Shown here piece after piece: positions 1-6,096 of a DNA stretch of 7,381 nt (its first letter is position 1; the number at the start of each line of letters is the position of its first letter). The notes beneath the pieces are model-generated. The model was given only the letters and a program-made list of their open reading frames with translations, ran no database searches and was not told the DNA's origin. The translations under genes were made by a program, and so were the position numbers. The DNA is from JBGPLH01 sp041486365 [NCBI: Thermodesulfobacteriota bacterium] (GTDB taxonomy: Bacteria > JAUYMQ01). The DNA lies in NCBI GenBank assembly GCA_041486365.1, contig JBGPLH010000161.1, positions 1-7,381 on the forward strand, read 5' to 3'.

Positions 1-42
1 CGCCGCGGGGATCGCCCCCTGCAGGAATTCTCTCCGGTTCAT
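1..42 (-). CDS. N-terminus of a Tat-exported protein (partial)
   Basis: Only the first 14 codons lie in the window; the gene runs off the left edge. Read from 42 the protein begins MNRREFLQGAIPAA, and an upstream in-frame ATG at 48 would add MS. The NRREFLQG stretch fits the twin-arginine consensus (S/T-R-R-x-F-L-K), and what follows begins to look like the hydrophobic part of the signal. The product is therefore probably exported folded through TatABC, often with a bound cofactor. A purine-rich GAGGGAG lies directly against the first ATG but about 6 nt from the second, so I prefer the start at 42. The gene is co-directional with the carboxylesterase upstream of it, about 270 bp away, with a hairpin between them, so it probably has its own transcription unit. 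Its function cannot be told from 14 residues. Confidence 0.6.
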   Translation of the reverse strand, partial: MNRREFLQGAIPAA

Positions 43-201
43 GCTCATCTCCCTCGAACGACGGCCGTTCTCCGGCCCTGGGCTCGTTCGCCAGGTTTGA
101 TGCCGCCGAGCCGGAAGGATTGCGCGTCGGGCGGCGAATTCTGGTTTCTTGCCCGAAGACGAATGTTTGGGAAGGATACCGCGAAATCGATTTCTCGCGA
201 A

Positions 202-232
202 CAAGCCCGCCGGATGACCCCCGGCGGGCTTG
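202..232 (-). terminator. Terminator-like hairpin after the carboxylesterase
   Basis: A perfect 12-bp inverted repeat has arms CAAGCCCGCCGG (202-213) and CCGGCGGGCTTG (221-232) around a 7-nt loop. It lies about 80 nt past the stop of the minus-strand carboxylesterase and before the Tat-signal gene. On the minus strand the stem is followed by TTCGCGAG, so the U-tract is weak. It is probably an intrinsic or rho-assisted terminator, or a 3'-end stabilising stem. The stem is nearly symmetrical, so it could also act on plus-strand transcripts. Confidence 0.5.
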
Positions 233-312
233 GTTCTTGCGACAGGGGTTGCGGGAGAATCGTCGTTGGGCACCGGGGAGGGCAATCCCCCCAGGGACGA
301 GTCTCCAGCCCT

Positions 313-2319
313 CTACTTGAACTTGTCCGAACGCGCGGCCTCGACGATGAGCTGATTGCGCTCCTGCTTCGACAGAAGACCCGTCTGATAGGAGCCCTGT
401 GAAACCGCAGTGACGCAGAGCACGTACAGGCCATGATTCGGCCAGTTGCGCTCCTCGCATATTACCTGGAGTAGCTGTAGGGCGCCGCATCCGCCCTTGT
501 TCACCGCAGCGTGCAACGGTGTCGCCGGACACCGATCCATATCGTTGCCGATGCCGTCACCGTCCACGTCAGGATCGCAGGCATCGCCCGCGCCGTCGCC
601 GTCCACGTCAAACTGATCGGAGTTCGCGACCTCCGGGCAGTCGTCCTCGTCGTTATCCACGAGGTCGCGGTCCTGGTCGATGGAGAGGATCGCCTGATTG
701 AGCGGTGCGCAACGCCCAAATCGGAAGAAATTTTGGACCTGGTTCATGGCCGTGGAGTTGAACACGAAGTACTGCTGGTCGACCGGATTAAAAGTAGGCC
801 ATGCGGGCGACGTTGCGGGCATGCCCGTTGCCGCGAAGGAACTCCAGGCCGTCTGCATCTGGGCCGACAGCATCATATCGTTCGCGTCCGGAAAGATGAG
901 GAAATTCGAAAGCAAGTCCAGGTTCCCGAAGACGTAGAACAGCTCCAAGGCATGGAACGTACCGAGGAAGCCGACGCCCGGAGACGTCGTGAAGGGACGC
1001 TGGGAGAAGTGATACAAGTACGCGTTATCCCCGGTGCTGCTGAGCGCCCCGGCCGCGTCGAGGGCGGGGCAATTGAAGAACAGATCCCCAAGCATCTGGC
1101 GATAGACAAACAAGTCGAGGGGTCCGCCTACACCCGGATAGAGCGGAAGCAGGACGTCCGCGAGAGGATCGCCGAGCGCATCGCGTACGGCCTGTGGGTA
1201 GTTCGATTGGACCGCGGCTACAAGATCGATGTCCATCGTGAAGAGCGACATCTCGTCTTCATTGCTGCCGACGATCACGTCACGGCCTCGGGCGCCCACC
1301 TCATCGAGCACCAGGAGCGGCCTCTCCTTCAGAACATAGCCGTCGATAGCCGGTGAAAAGCCGCTGCCTTCAATGATGCTGCCGAGCGTTGACTGCAGAT
1401 CGAGAATCGCTCCCTGTGCTACCCCTCGCAGACACGCGAGGCGATCCATCCCCGGCGTCGTGCAACCGAGCGACTCCGCCGCGGCGGCCCCCTTCTGGAC
1501 GCCCGTGCTCCCGTCGATCGAAGAGCCGGGCGTCGTTCGCAGCGGCGTTGCAGCCTGGCAGTTACCGCTCTCGATGATCGCGTGCTGGAAAAGCCCTTCG
1601 GTGAGCGGCGAAGCGAGCAAAGCGCACACGGCCACCCCGCCGGCCGATTCCCCGAACACGGTGATGTTCTCCGGATCGCCACCGAACGCCGCGGCGTTAC
1701 TCTTCACCCACTTGATGGCCTCGATCATGTCGAGGATTCCCCAGTTGCCGGCGGACCCATGAGGGTCTTCCTTGGAAAGCTCCTCGGTCGCCAAGAACCC
1801 AAGCAGACCGAGCCGGTACTGGATCGTCACGACGACGACGTTTCCACTCTGCGAGAGACGCAGGCTGTTCGAGACCGGCTCGGCGGAACAGCCCGTCACG
1901 AAACTGCCACCGTGGATGAAGATCATGACCGGAAGCGTTGGTGAGGGCGGCCAGCTCGATATCGGCGTGGATACATTCAGGGCGAGGCAGTCCTCTTGTC
2001 CCGCCGGCTGTCCCACTCCGGCGCCGTTCCCGCACGCTGTCTGGATCAGCGACACGATCTGGGGACACGCCGGAGGGAAGGAGTTCGCAAGCAGCGTGTC
2101 AACGTGCGGAGCAGGGAGATGGGGACGGGCGAAACGCAACGCTCCGACCGGAGGCGCCGCGTAGGGAATGCCTTTGAATTGCCATAGACCCGTCGGGGCG
2201 TCGAGCGTTCCCTCGACCGGGCCCTCGGTGGTCTCGACCAGCCCCGGTATCTGCGCCGAGGCCGACCCCGCCGCGAGGGCCGCGAACAATGCCAAGACTG
2301 ACATGAGCCGCCAGGTCAT
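313..2319 (-). CDS. Secreted type-B carboxylesterase with thrombospondin type-3 tail
   Basis: The 668-residue protein belongs to the carboxylesterase type B / cholinesterase-like alpha/beta hydrolases, which cleave carboxylic esters through a Ser-Glu-His triad. Residues 1-22 are a Sec signal peptide (hydrophobic [14 protein letters not shown], likely cut after SASA). The catalytic domain spans about 25-540. Visible features are the oxyanion loop HGGSF (136-140), nucleophile GESAGG with Ser225, the acid in GSNEDE (probably Glu356) and His456 in [13 protein letters not shown]. Residues 548-598 are an Asp-rich thrombospondin type-3 segment ([22 protein letters not shown]) expected to bind calcium. 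A tail of about 65 residues with three Cys follows and is unrecognised. The start at 2319 is chosen because GGAGGGG lies 7 nt upstream and a signal peptide begins there. The frame stays open upstream to 2712, but that stretch looks non-coding. The protein is probably periplasmic, outer-membrane-associated or secreted; its substrate is unknown. Confidence 0.92.
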   Translation of the reverse strand: MTWRLMSVLALFAALAAGSASAQIPGLVETTEGPVEGTLDAPTGLWQFKGIPYAAPPVGALRFARPHLPAPHVDTLLANSFPPACPQIVSLIQTACGNGAGVGQPAGQEDCLALNVSTPISSWPPSPTLPVMIFIHGGSFVTGCSAEPVSNSLRLSQSGNVVVVTIQYRLGLLGFLATEELSKEDPHGSAGNWGILDMIEAIKWVKSNAAAFGGDPENITVFGESAGGVAVCALLASPLTEGLFQHAIIESGNCQAATPLRTTPGSSIDGSTGVQKGAAAAESLGCTTPGMDRLACLRGVAQGAILDLQSTLGSIIEGSGFSPAIDGYVLKERPLLVLDEVGARGRDVIVGSNEDEMSLFTMDIDLVAAVQSNYPQAVRDALGDPLADVLLPLYPGVGGPLDLFVYRQMLGDLFFNCPALDAAGALSSTGDNAYLYHFSQRPFTTSPGVGFLGTFHALELFYVFGNLDLLSNFLIFPDANDMMLSAQMQTAWSSFAATGMPATSPAWPTFNPVDQQYFVFNSTAMNQVQNFFRFGRCAPLNQAILSIDQDRDLVDNDEDDCPEVANSDQFDVDGDGAGDACDPDVDGDGIGNDMDRCPATPLHAAVNKGGCGALQLLQVICEERNWPNHGLYVLCVTAVSQGSYQTGLLSKQERNQLIVEAARSDKFK

Positions 2320-2326
2320 CTTCCGG

Positions 2327-2333
2327 CCCCTCC
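2327..2333 (-). promoter_or_regulatory. Ribosome binding site deciding the carboxylesterase start
   Basis: GGAGGGG on the minus strand lies 7 nt before the ATG at 2319. It fixes the start at the signal peptide and argues against a start in the 131-codon open extension further upstream. Confidence 0.7.
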
Positions 2334-2475
2334 ATTCGTGACGGGATTCACAATGGAACTCCGCAGGCGCGTACAGCCTGCCGAACTGGGTGCAATCGCC
2401 ATACCAAGAAGCATCTCGGATCGATATGACCAGGGGTATCCAAAAACTCTTGTCTCTTCGGTGGTTACCGTCGCG

Positions 2476-2499
2476 AAGGGGCCAAGCGTAGGGCCCCTT
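2476..2499. other. Hairpin in the carboxylesterase leader region
   Basis: An 8-bp perfect inverted repeat, AAGGGGCC (2476-2483) and GGCCCCTT (2492-2499), surrounds an 8-nt loop. It lies about 155 nt upstream of the carboxylesterase start codon. A strong U-tract is absent on both strands. It could be a leader structure or a weak terminator; no function can be assigned. Confidence 0.35.
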
Positions 2500-2712
2500 T
2501 GACGTGGCCTGGGCGGTCACGGAAAAGATTTCCACAGTTTGGGAAGAAAAAGGTCCAATCCCTGCCTCATCGCGGGTTCGCAAGAATTCGGAGGAAGACT
2601 CGCCGAAATGGGGTCGATGGGTGTCCTCGAGGTCCCGGAGGGAGAGCCCGAACTCACAAGGCCCCGGCCTCGATCGCGAGCCCCCCCACGCACGATCCGG
2701 CTCCAGAGACAA

Positions 2713-2749
2713 GAGAATCCCCGCTCCTCACACAGGGGCGGGGATTCTC
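2713..2749 (-). terminator. Strong terminator hairpin downstream of the acylase relic
   Basis: Arms GAGAATCCCCGC (2713-2724) and GCGGGGATTCTC (2738-2749) are perfectly complementary. Pairing can continue inward, with one G-T wobble, to about 16 bp with a 5-nt loop. On the minus strand the stem is followed by TTGTCTCT, a moderately T-rich tail, which suits an intrinsic terminator for transcripts arriving from 2787 and beyond. It lies about 40 nt after that frame's stop codon. The dispersed repeat sits between the stop and the hairpin. Confidence 0.6.
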
Positions 2750-2755
2750 CTGATG

Positions 2756-2785
2756 AGCATAAGTCAATAAGTCAAGCCTGACCCC
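2756..2785. repeat. Dispersed repeat, copy 1
   Basis: This 30-bp stretch recurs in direct orientation at 6067-6096 with one mismatch (position 2760 against 6071); the last 25 bp (2761-2785) are identical. Inside it AGTCAA occurs twice at 8-bp spacing (AGTCAA-TA-AGTCAA), followed by GCCTGACCCC. The copy directly abuts the stop codon of the acylase relic (TAG, 2787-2789) on one side and the hairpin on the other. Such short, conserved, non-coding sequences are typical of REP-like or IS-end elements mobilised in trans by Y1 (IS200/RAYT-type) transposases. That assignment is inference, as no transposase is present here. Confidence 0.75.
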
Positions 2786-2786
2786 G

Positions 2787-3236
2787 CTATGGGCCGGGGA
2801 CGAAGCTCTCGCTGCTCTGCGTCTTGTCCGGCGGCACGCTCTTGTTCATCCGGACCCGGTGATGCTCCCCCGTCAGCCAGTCGCCGAGCTGCGTGACGTA
2901 GTTGGGGCTGAGGGCGTTGCCCGACGGGCCGCCCGGCATGACGTTGACGCCCTTGATCTTCCCGGAGGTTGGATCGTTGTCGCTGTCGTCCTCGCAGCCG
3001 TCGCTGTCATTGTCGTTGGGTCCGCCGACATAGCGCCGGACGGGTCCTCCGCCGAACTTGAAGCTGTTGAGTCCGTCGGCGCGGGCCGAGAATCCCGAGG
3101 CGTTGACGACCTCATACCCGCCGTCCCGCGAGAGGCCGGTCAGGCCGGGCGCGAGGTCGACGAATCCGCCGGCCGGCGGGACCGAGAACGAGCTCACGAA
3201 CGGATGGGTGACTCTTTGGGAAGCGCGTCCGGCCAT
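2787..3236 (-). pseudogene. C-terminal relic of a penicillin-acylase-family (S45) gene
   Basis: The 149-residue frame resembles only the C-terminal end of the penicillin acylase / N-acyl-homoserine-lactone acylase family (N-terminal-nucleophile amidohydrolases). Recognisable pieces are PPAGGF (20-25), RDGGYEVVNASGFSARAD (37-54), FGGGPVRRYVG (61-71) and the family's ending MPGGPSGNALSPNY (100-113) followed by LGDWLTGEHH. The signal peptide, the alpha chain, the catalytic beta-chain N-terminal Ser and most of the beta chain are missing. A stop codon at 3264-3266 closes the frame upstream, and the ATG lacks a good Shine-Dalgarno site. Residues 74-88 are an unusual acidic insert (NDNDSDGCEDDSDND) with a calcium-loop look. 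I read it as a decayed 5'-deleted gene. A short expressed peptide is possible but cannot be an acylase. Confidence 0.7.
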
Positions 3237-3289
3237 GCGGAGAATTCCCGACGGGGACGGCCCCTAGCCCCTGCGAGACCGCGTGGTGA

Positions 3290-3751
3290 CTATATTTCCG
3301 AACCGACCCGGTCGACCGCGTCCTCGAGTTTCTGGACCGCGGAATCCACGCGCTCCTTGACCTTGTGCCAGGCCGAGCTGCTCGTGGCGCTCAGCCCGTC
3401 GAGCTCCCTCTGCGCCGCCTCTCGCTGCTTCAGAAGGTCCGGCAACGCCCGGTCGAGCCGAGCCTTTGAGTCCCGTCCCTTCCGCGTCGCGTCGAGCTTG
3501 AGTTGGTGGATCCGGCCGTCGAGCCAGTTCAGCCGTCGCTCGATCCTGCGCTTGTAGTCCTCTTTCCCCTCCTGCGTTCCGGGGTCCGGCCCCTTCCTGT
3601 CCGACCCCTCGATCGCCCGGATGACCTTGTCCCGGATCTCGGGGATCGAGATGTCATCCAGGGGGGCGGCCGCGGCGCGTCCACCGGGCCCGCCAGTGAG
3701 GATGGACACGCCGACCGAGACGGCGATGATGATCCGAGTGCTTCGTTTCAT
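3290..3751 (-). CDS. Small secreted coiled-coil protein of unknown function
   Basis: This 153-residue protein has a Sec signal peptide at about 1-28: basic MKRSTR, hydrophobic IIIAVSVGVSILTG, with probable cleavage after the AAAA run. The rest is highly charged and predicted helical, with about 60-153 rich in Arg, Lys, Asp, Glu and Leu. The C-terminal part (SAWHKVKERVDSAVQKLEDA) has the amphipathic heptad look of small envelope stress or apolipoprotein-like coiled-coil proteins. There is no lipobox Cys, membrane anchor or catalytic motif. The ATG at 3751 is chosen because AAGGGGG lies 6 nt upstream and the signal peptide starts there; the frame remains open upstream to 4405 only as antisense to the acyltransferase. 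It is divergent from the acyltransferase gene across 215 bp and ends 54 bp before the acylase relic. It is probably periplasmic; its role is unknown. Confidence 0.8.
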   Translation of the reverse strand: MKRSTRIIIAVSVGVSILTGGPGGRAAAAPLDDISIPEIRDKVIRAIEGSDRKGPDPGTQEGKEDYKRRIERRLNWLDGRIHQLKLDATRKGRDSKARLDRALPDLLKQREAAQRELDGLSATSSSAWHKVKERVDSAVQKLEDAVDRVGSEI

Positions 3752-3896
3752 GATGGACCCCCTTGCCAGGGTTTTCCCGAACGCGCGTTGGCAGGATGAA
3801 CGATCCCTCCCGCCTACGCCAGGCCTCCGGGGACCTGCGCGGACGCGTGCATCGAAAGGGGGGAGCACGTGCCCGGAGATTGAACATTCGCGGGAC

Positions 3897-3925
3897 TTGA
3901 TGCCGGGTGTGAAAAGATCAATGCT
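3897..3925 (+). promoter_or_regulatory. Candidate sigma70-type promoter of the acyltransferase operon
   Basis: TTGATG (3897-3902) is separated by 17 bp from AATGCT (3920-3925). The -35 matches 4 of 6 and the -10 only 3 of 6 consensus bases, though spacing is ideal. It lies in the divergent intergenic region and would leave a leader of about 35 nt before the GTG at 3967. The match is weak. Confidence 0.3.
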
Positions 3926-3954
3926 CATGCCACGAACGGGTTGACGTGAAGCGC

Positions 3955-3960
3955 AGGAGG
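3955..3960 (+). promoter_or_regulatory. Ribosome binding site deciding the acyltransferase start
   Basis: A perfect AGGAGG lies 6 nt before the GTG at 3967. It falls inside the frame beginning at the earlier GTG (3946), which has no such site upstream, so 3967 is the better start. Confidence 0.75.
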
Positions 3961-3966
3961 GAAAAC

Positions 3967-5091
3967 GTGGGAACGTCCGTGCGACCTGGTGTCCATCTCG
4001 CGGAAACCGAGGACGAGAGGCGCGCCGTCTATCATCTGCGCTATGACGTCTACGTGGAGGAGATGGGGCGCTACCGTGCCACCGCCGACCACGCGAATCG
4101 CCTCCTGGTGGAGCCGGAAGACGAGACCGGCCGGATCTTCTACTACGCCACCGAGGACGGCGAGGTCGTGGGCACCCTGCGCATCTCCTGGGGCGGGGAC
4201 GGTCCGTTTTCCCGCCGGCAGATCGAGCAGTACGATCTCGAGCCCTTTCTCGAGGAAGTTCCGGCCGAGGCGATCTCCGTGGGTGAGCGCGGTATGGTCG
4301 TCCGTCGCCTGCGGGGCGGCGACGTGCTCCAGCAGATGGGGCGCGAGACGCTGCGCTTCGCCAACGACCGGCGTATCCAGCTCTGCTTCGGCGCCTGCGA
4401 GCCACACCTGCTGAACCTCTACCTGGGAACCGGCCAGCGCACCCATTCCAGGCGAAACATCAACAGCCCCGAGGCTGGCTATCTCATCCCGCTCGTTTTC
4501 GTGCCCGAGGACATCGCCTATCTGAAGAGCATCGGCTCTCCGAATCTCGAGTTCCTTCGGGACTTCGGCGCCGACGCCCGCGTGCCGGCCTGCGTCGCCC
4601 GGATCATGGCCGGGGGTAGTTCTGTGATGAGCCGCCGGCTGACCTCCTCGGGCGAGTACTGGGCCAACGTCTACGGCGCCTTGAGCGAGTTCGAGGAGAA
4701 CCGCATCTCCGCCCTCGACGGGATGACGGAGGAGGAGGCGCAGCGCTGCCTCGGCAACAGCACCATCATCGAGTGCGGCGCCGGGGATCGCGTGCTGAAG
4801 AAGGGCGGGGTCGCCCGGAACATGTTCGTCGTCCTCGACGGCACCCTCGAGGTGCGGGACGGGGAAACCTTCGTGAACGTGCTGCGCCCGGGCGACGTGT
4901 TCGGCGAGATGGCCTTCCTTCTGGAGCGGCCGCGCTCGATGGACGTGTACGCGGTCACGAACGGCGTCCGCATACTCAGCCTGAGCGAGAGCACGCTCCG
5001 CAAGATGATCGAGAATGATGCGGCGGGAACCGCTCATCTGCTCCTGAACATTTCGAAGATGCTGTGTCTCCGGCTCCTGAAGAACGTTTGA
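3967..5091 (+). CDS. FeeM-like acyltransferase fused to a cyclic-nucleotide-binding domain
   Basis: The 374-residue protein starts at GTG 3967, chosen for the AGGAGG 6 nt upstream. Residues 1-180 resemble the GNAT-fold acyltransferases of the FeeM (N-acyl amino acid synthase) and autoinducer-synthase-like group. The opening AVYHLRYDVYVEEMGRY (20-36) is characteristic; GEVVGTLRIS (65-74) and RLRGGDVLQQMG (114-125) fit the core strand and the pantetheine-binding loop. The family joins an acyl chain from acyl-ACP or acyl-CoA to an amino acid or similar amine. Residues about 245-374 form a CRP-type cyclic-nucleotide-binding domain: IIECGAGDRVLKKG, MFVVLDGTLEV, then the phosphate-binding cassette GDVFGEMAF-x5-RS. 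Glu314 and Arg323, which contact the ribose and phosphate, are kept. No DNA-binding domain follows. The likely role is a cytoplasmic acyltransferase gated by cAMP or a related nucleotide. The acceptor and ligand are unknown. A protein-lysine acetyltransferase like mycobacterial KATmt is an alternative, but there the domain order is reversed. The next gene lies 43 nt downstream and is probably co-transcribed. Confidence 0.85.
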   Translation: MGTSVRPGVHLAETEDERRAVYHLRYDVYVEEMGRYRATADHANRLLVEPEDETGRIFYYATEDGEVVGTLRISWGGDGPFSRRQIEQYDLEPFLEEVPAEAISVGERGMVVRRLRGGDVLQQMGRETLRFANDRRIQLCFGACEPHLLNLYLGTGQRTHSRRNINSPEAGYLIPLVFVPEDIAYLKSIGSPNLEFLRDFGADARVPACVARIMAGGSSVMSRRLTSSGEYWANVYGALSEFEENRISALDGMTEEEAQRCLGNSTIIECGAGDRVLKKGGVARNMFVVLDGTLEVRDGETFVNVLRPGDVFGEMAFLLERPRSMDVYAVTNGVRILSLSESTLRKMIENDAAGTAHLLLNISKMLCLRLLKNV

Positions 5092-5093
5092 CG

Positions 5094-5105
5094 GGAACCG
5101 GTTCC
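5094..5105. promoter_or_regulatory. 12-bp perfect palindrome in the operon spacer
   Basis: GGAACCGGTTCC reads identically on both strands and lies 2 nt after the acyltransferase stop codon, in the 43-nt spacer before the hydrolase. It has no loop, so it is a poor terminator. It could be an operator, a processing stem or chance in GC-rich DNA. Function unknown. Confidence 0.35.
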
Positions 5106-5134
5106 GCCGTGGAAAGGGCGAGGGTGATCGACGC

Positions 5135-5998
5135 ATGACGGCTGCCGGCGCGAAAGCGAGCTCCTCGGGGCGGTTCCTCGATGTGGGCGACGCCCGCATC
5201 CACTACCGGGTCACGGGACCCAGGGGAGGCGAGCCGGTCGTGCTGATCATGGGGCTCGGGTGGGATATGAGCGGCTGGGATCCGACGCTGCCCTACCTCG
5301 AGGGGTATCGTCTGCTGCGTCTGGACAACCGCGGCGCCGGCCTCTCCGATGCTCCTGACAGGCCGTACTCGATCGCGCAGATGGCTCGCGACACGATCCG
5401 GGTCATGGATGCCGCCGGCATGTCCGCGGCACACGTGTACGGCGCCTCGCTCGGGAGCATGATCGCCCAGGAGATCGCATTCAGTCACCCGGGCCGGGTG
5501 CGATCGCTCATTCTCGGGTGCCCGAGCCCGGGGGTGATCTCGATCCCGGGCGCTCCCGGTATCCTCCGCCTGATGCTGACCCGCAACCGGTACACGCACG
5601 AGGAGGCCATCCGGAAGGCCGCCCCCTACCTCTTCCACCGCGCGCTGCAGCAGAGCCCGGAGGTGATCGAGGAGGCTTTGCAGCGGCGGCTGGCGATGCC
5701 GATCAATCCCGTGGGCTATCGCCGACAGCTTCAGGCCTCGCTGCGATGGAGCAGCCTCAGCCGCCTGCCTCGGCTTCGCGTGCCGACGCTGATCCTCCAC
5801 GGCGATCACGACCGGCTCGTCCCGCCCATCAACGGGCGGCTCATATCGCTTCTCGTCCCGGGCGCCCGCTTTCACAGCATCCGGGGCGCGGGGCACGTGT
5901 ACGGCACCGACGCGCCCGGCGAGGCGGCGAGGGTCGTCGTGGATTTCATCCGGGATCAGGCGGGTGGTTTCAGGGAGGACACACGAGCACTCCCCTGA
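5135..5998 (+). CDS. Alpha/beta hydrolase
   Basis: The 287-residue protein is a complete alpha/beta-fold hydrolase of the esterase / peroxidase-like group. Features in order: the strand and oxyanion region PVVLIMGLGWDMSGW (34-48), the RLDNRGAGLSD loop (62-72), nucleophile elbow YGASLG with Ser105, a helical cap at about 135-205, acid loop HGDHDRLVP (probable Asp226) and GAGHVYG with His254. All triad residues are present, so it should be an active ester, thioester or amide hydrolase. There is no signal peptide, so it is cytoplasmic. The start ATG at 5135 follows GAGGGTGAT. It sits 43 nt after the acyltransferase and is probably translated from the same mRNA. Genomic pairing suggests it acts on a product or acyl donor of that enzyme, which is inference. 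The family is too broad for a substrate call. Confidence 0.9.
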   Translation: MTAAGAKASSSGRFLDVGDARIHYRVTGPRGGEPVVLIMGLGWDMSGWDPTLPYLEGYRLLRLDNRGAGLSDAPDRPYSIAQMARDTIRVMDAAGMSAAHVYGASLGSMIAQEIAFSHPGRVRSLILGCPSPGVISIPGAPGILRLMLTRNRYTHEEAIRKAAPYLFHRALQQSPEVIEEALQRRLAMPINPVGYRRQLQASLRWSSLSRLPRLRVPTLILHGDHDRLVPPINGRLISLLVPGARFHSIRGAGHVYGTDAPGEAARVVVDFIRDQAGGFREDTRALP

Positions 5999-6029
5999 GC
6001 TTCACCGCTCTTGACGCCCCGTTCGCCCG

Positions 6030-6046
6030 GGCGCACGATGTGCGCC
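6030..6046 (+). other. Short hairpin after the hydrolase gene
   Basis: GGCGCAC (6030-6036) and GTGCGCC (6040-6046) pair perfectly around a GAT loop, 32 nt after the hydrolase stop codon. No U-tract follows. It may contribute to 3'-end formation for the acyltransferase-hydrolase mRNA, or be part of the repeat-bearing element beginning nearby. Confidence 0.35.
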
Positions 6047-6066
6047 ATCTCATCTCCAAAACGCTC

Positions 6067-6096
6067 AGCAAAAGTCAATAAGTCAAGCCTGACCCC
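6067..6096. repeat. Dispersed repeat, copy 2
   Basis: This matches copy 1 (2756-2785) over 30 bp with a single mismatch and in the same orientation; 6072-6096 is identical to 2761-2785. It lies in the 134-bp gap between the hydrolase and the ACT-domain gene. Beyond the shared block, the CCTGACCCC end differs: copy 1 continues into the acylase relic's stop codon, while copy 2 enters a tandem duplication. The flanks on the other side also diverge, so the conserved unit seems to be only about 30 bp. Confidence 0.75.

Larger units (their letters stand above)
2320..2712. other. Intergenic stretch without a recognisable gene
   Basis: These 393 bp separate the carboxylesterase start from the hairpin at 2713-2749. 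The minus-strand frame is open throughout, but its translation has no recognisable domain and would bury the signal peptide behind 131 residues. The base composition is less G/C-biased than the flanking genes. The stretch should hold the carboxylesterase promoter and 5' leader. I found no convincing -35/-10 pair. The only clear structure is the hairpin at 2476-2499. Confidence 0.5.

Noticed and set aside
97-402. Plus-strand small gene of about 101 codons
   Set aside because: No ribosome binding site or recognisable domain, and it runs through the terminator-like hairpin and into the carboxylesterase 3' end.
511-1356. 281-codon plus-strand open frame
   Set aside because: It lies wholly antisense to the carboxylesterase, is rich in Arg, Val and His in low-quality patterns, and shows no domain; typical of GC-rich antisense shadows.
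2320-2712. N-terminal extension of the carboxylesterase (131 extra codons open upstream)
   Set aside because: It would place a clear Sec signal peptide in mid-protein, shows no domain, and the good ribosome binding site is at 2327-2333.
3908-3923. CRP-like operator (TGTGA half-site) upstream of the acyltransferase
   Set aside because: Only the left half-site is present; the position of the second half reads CAATG instead of TCACA, so it is not a supported CRP site.
3946-3966. Earlier GTG start for the acyltransferase
   Set aside because: It has no Shine-Dalgarno site and would make the AGGAGG at 3955-3960 part of the coding sequence; GTG 3967 is ideally placed after it.
3925-5199. 424-codon minus-strand open frame opposite the acyltransferase
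   Set aside because: It mirrors the well-supported acyltransferase gene codon for codon, has no recognisable domain, and is explained by third-position GC bias.
2756-6096. CRISPR array
   Set aside because: Only two repeat copies exist, 3.3 kb apart and separated by genes, with no regular spacers and no cas genes.
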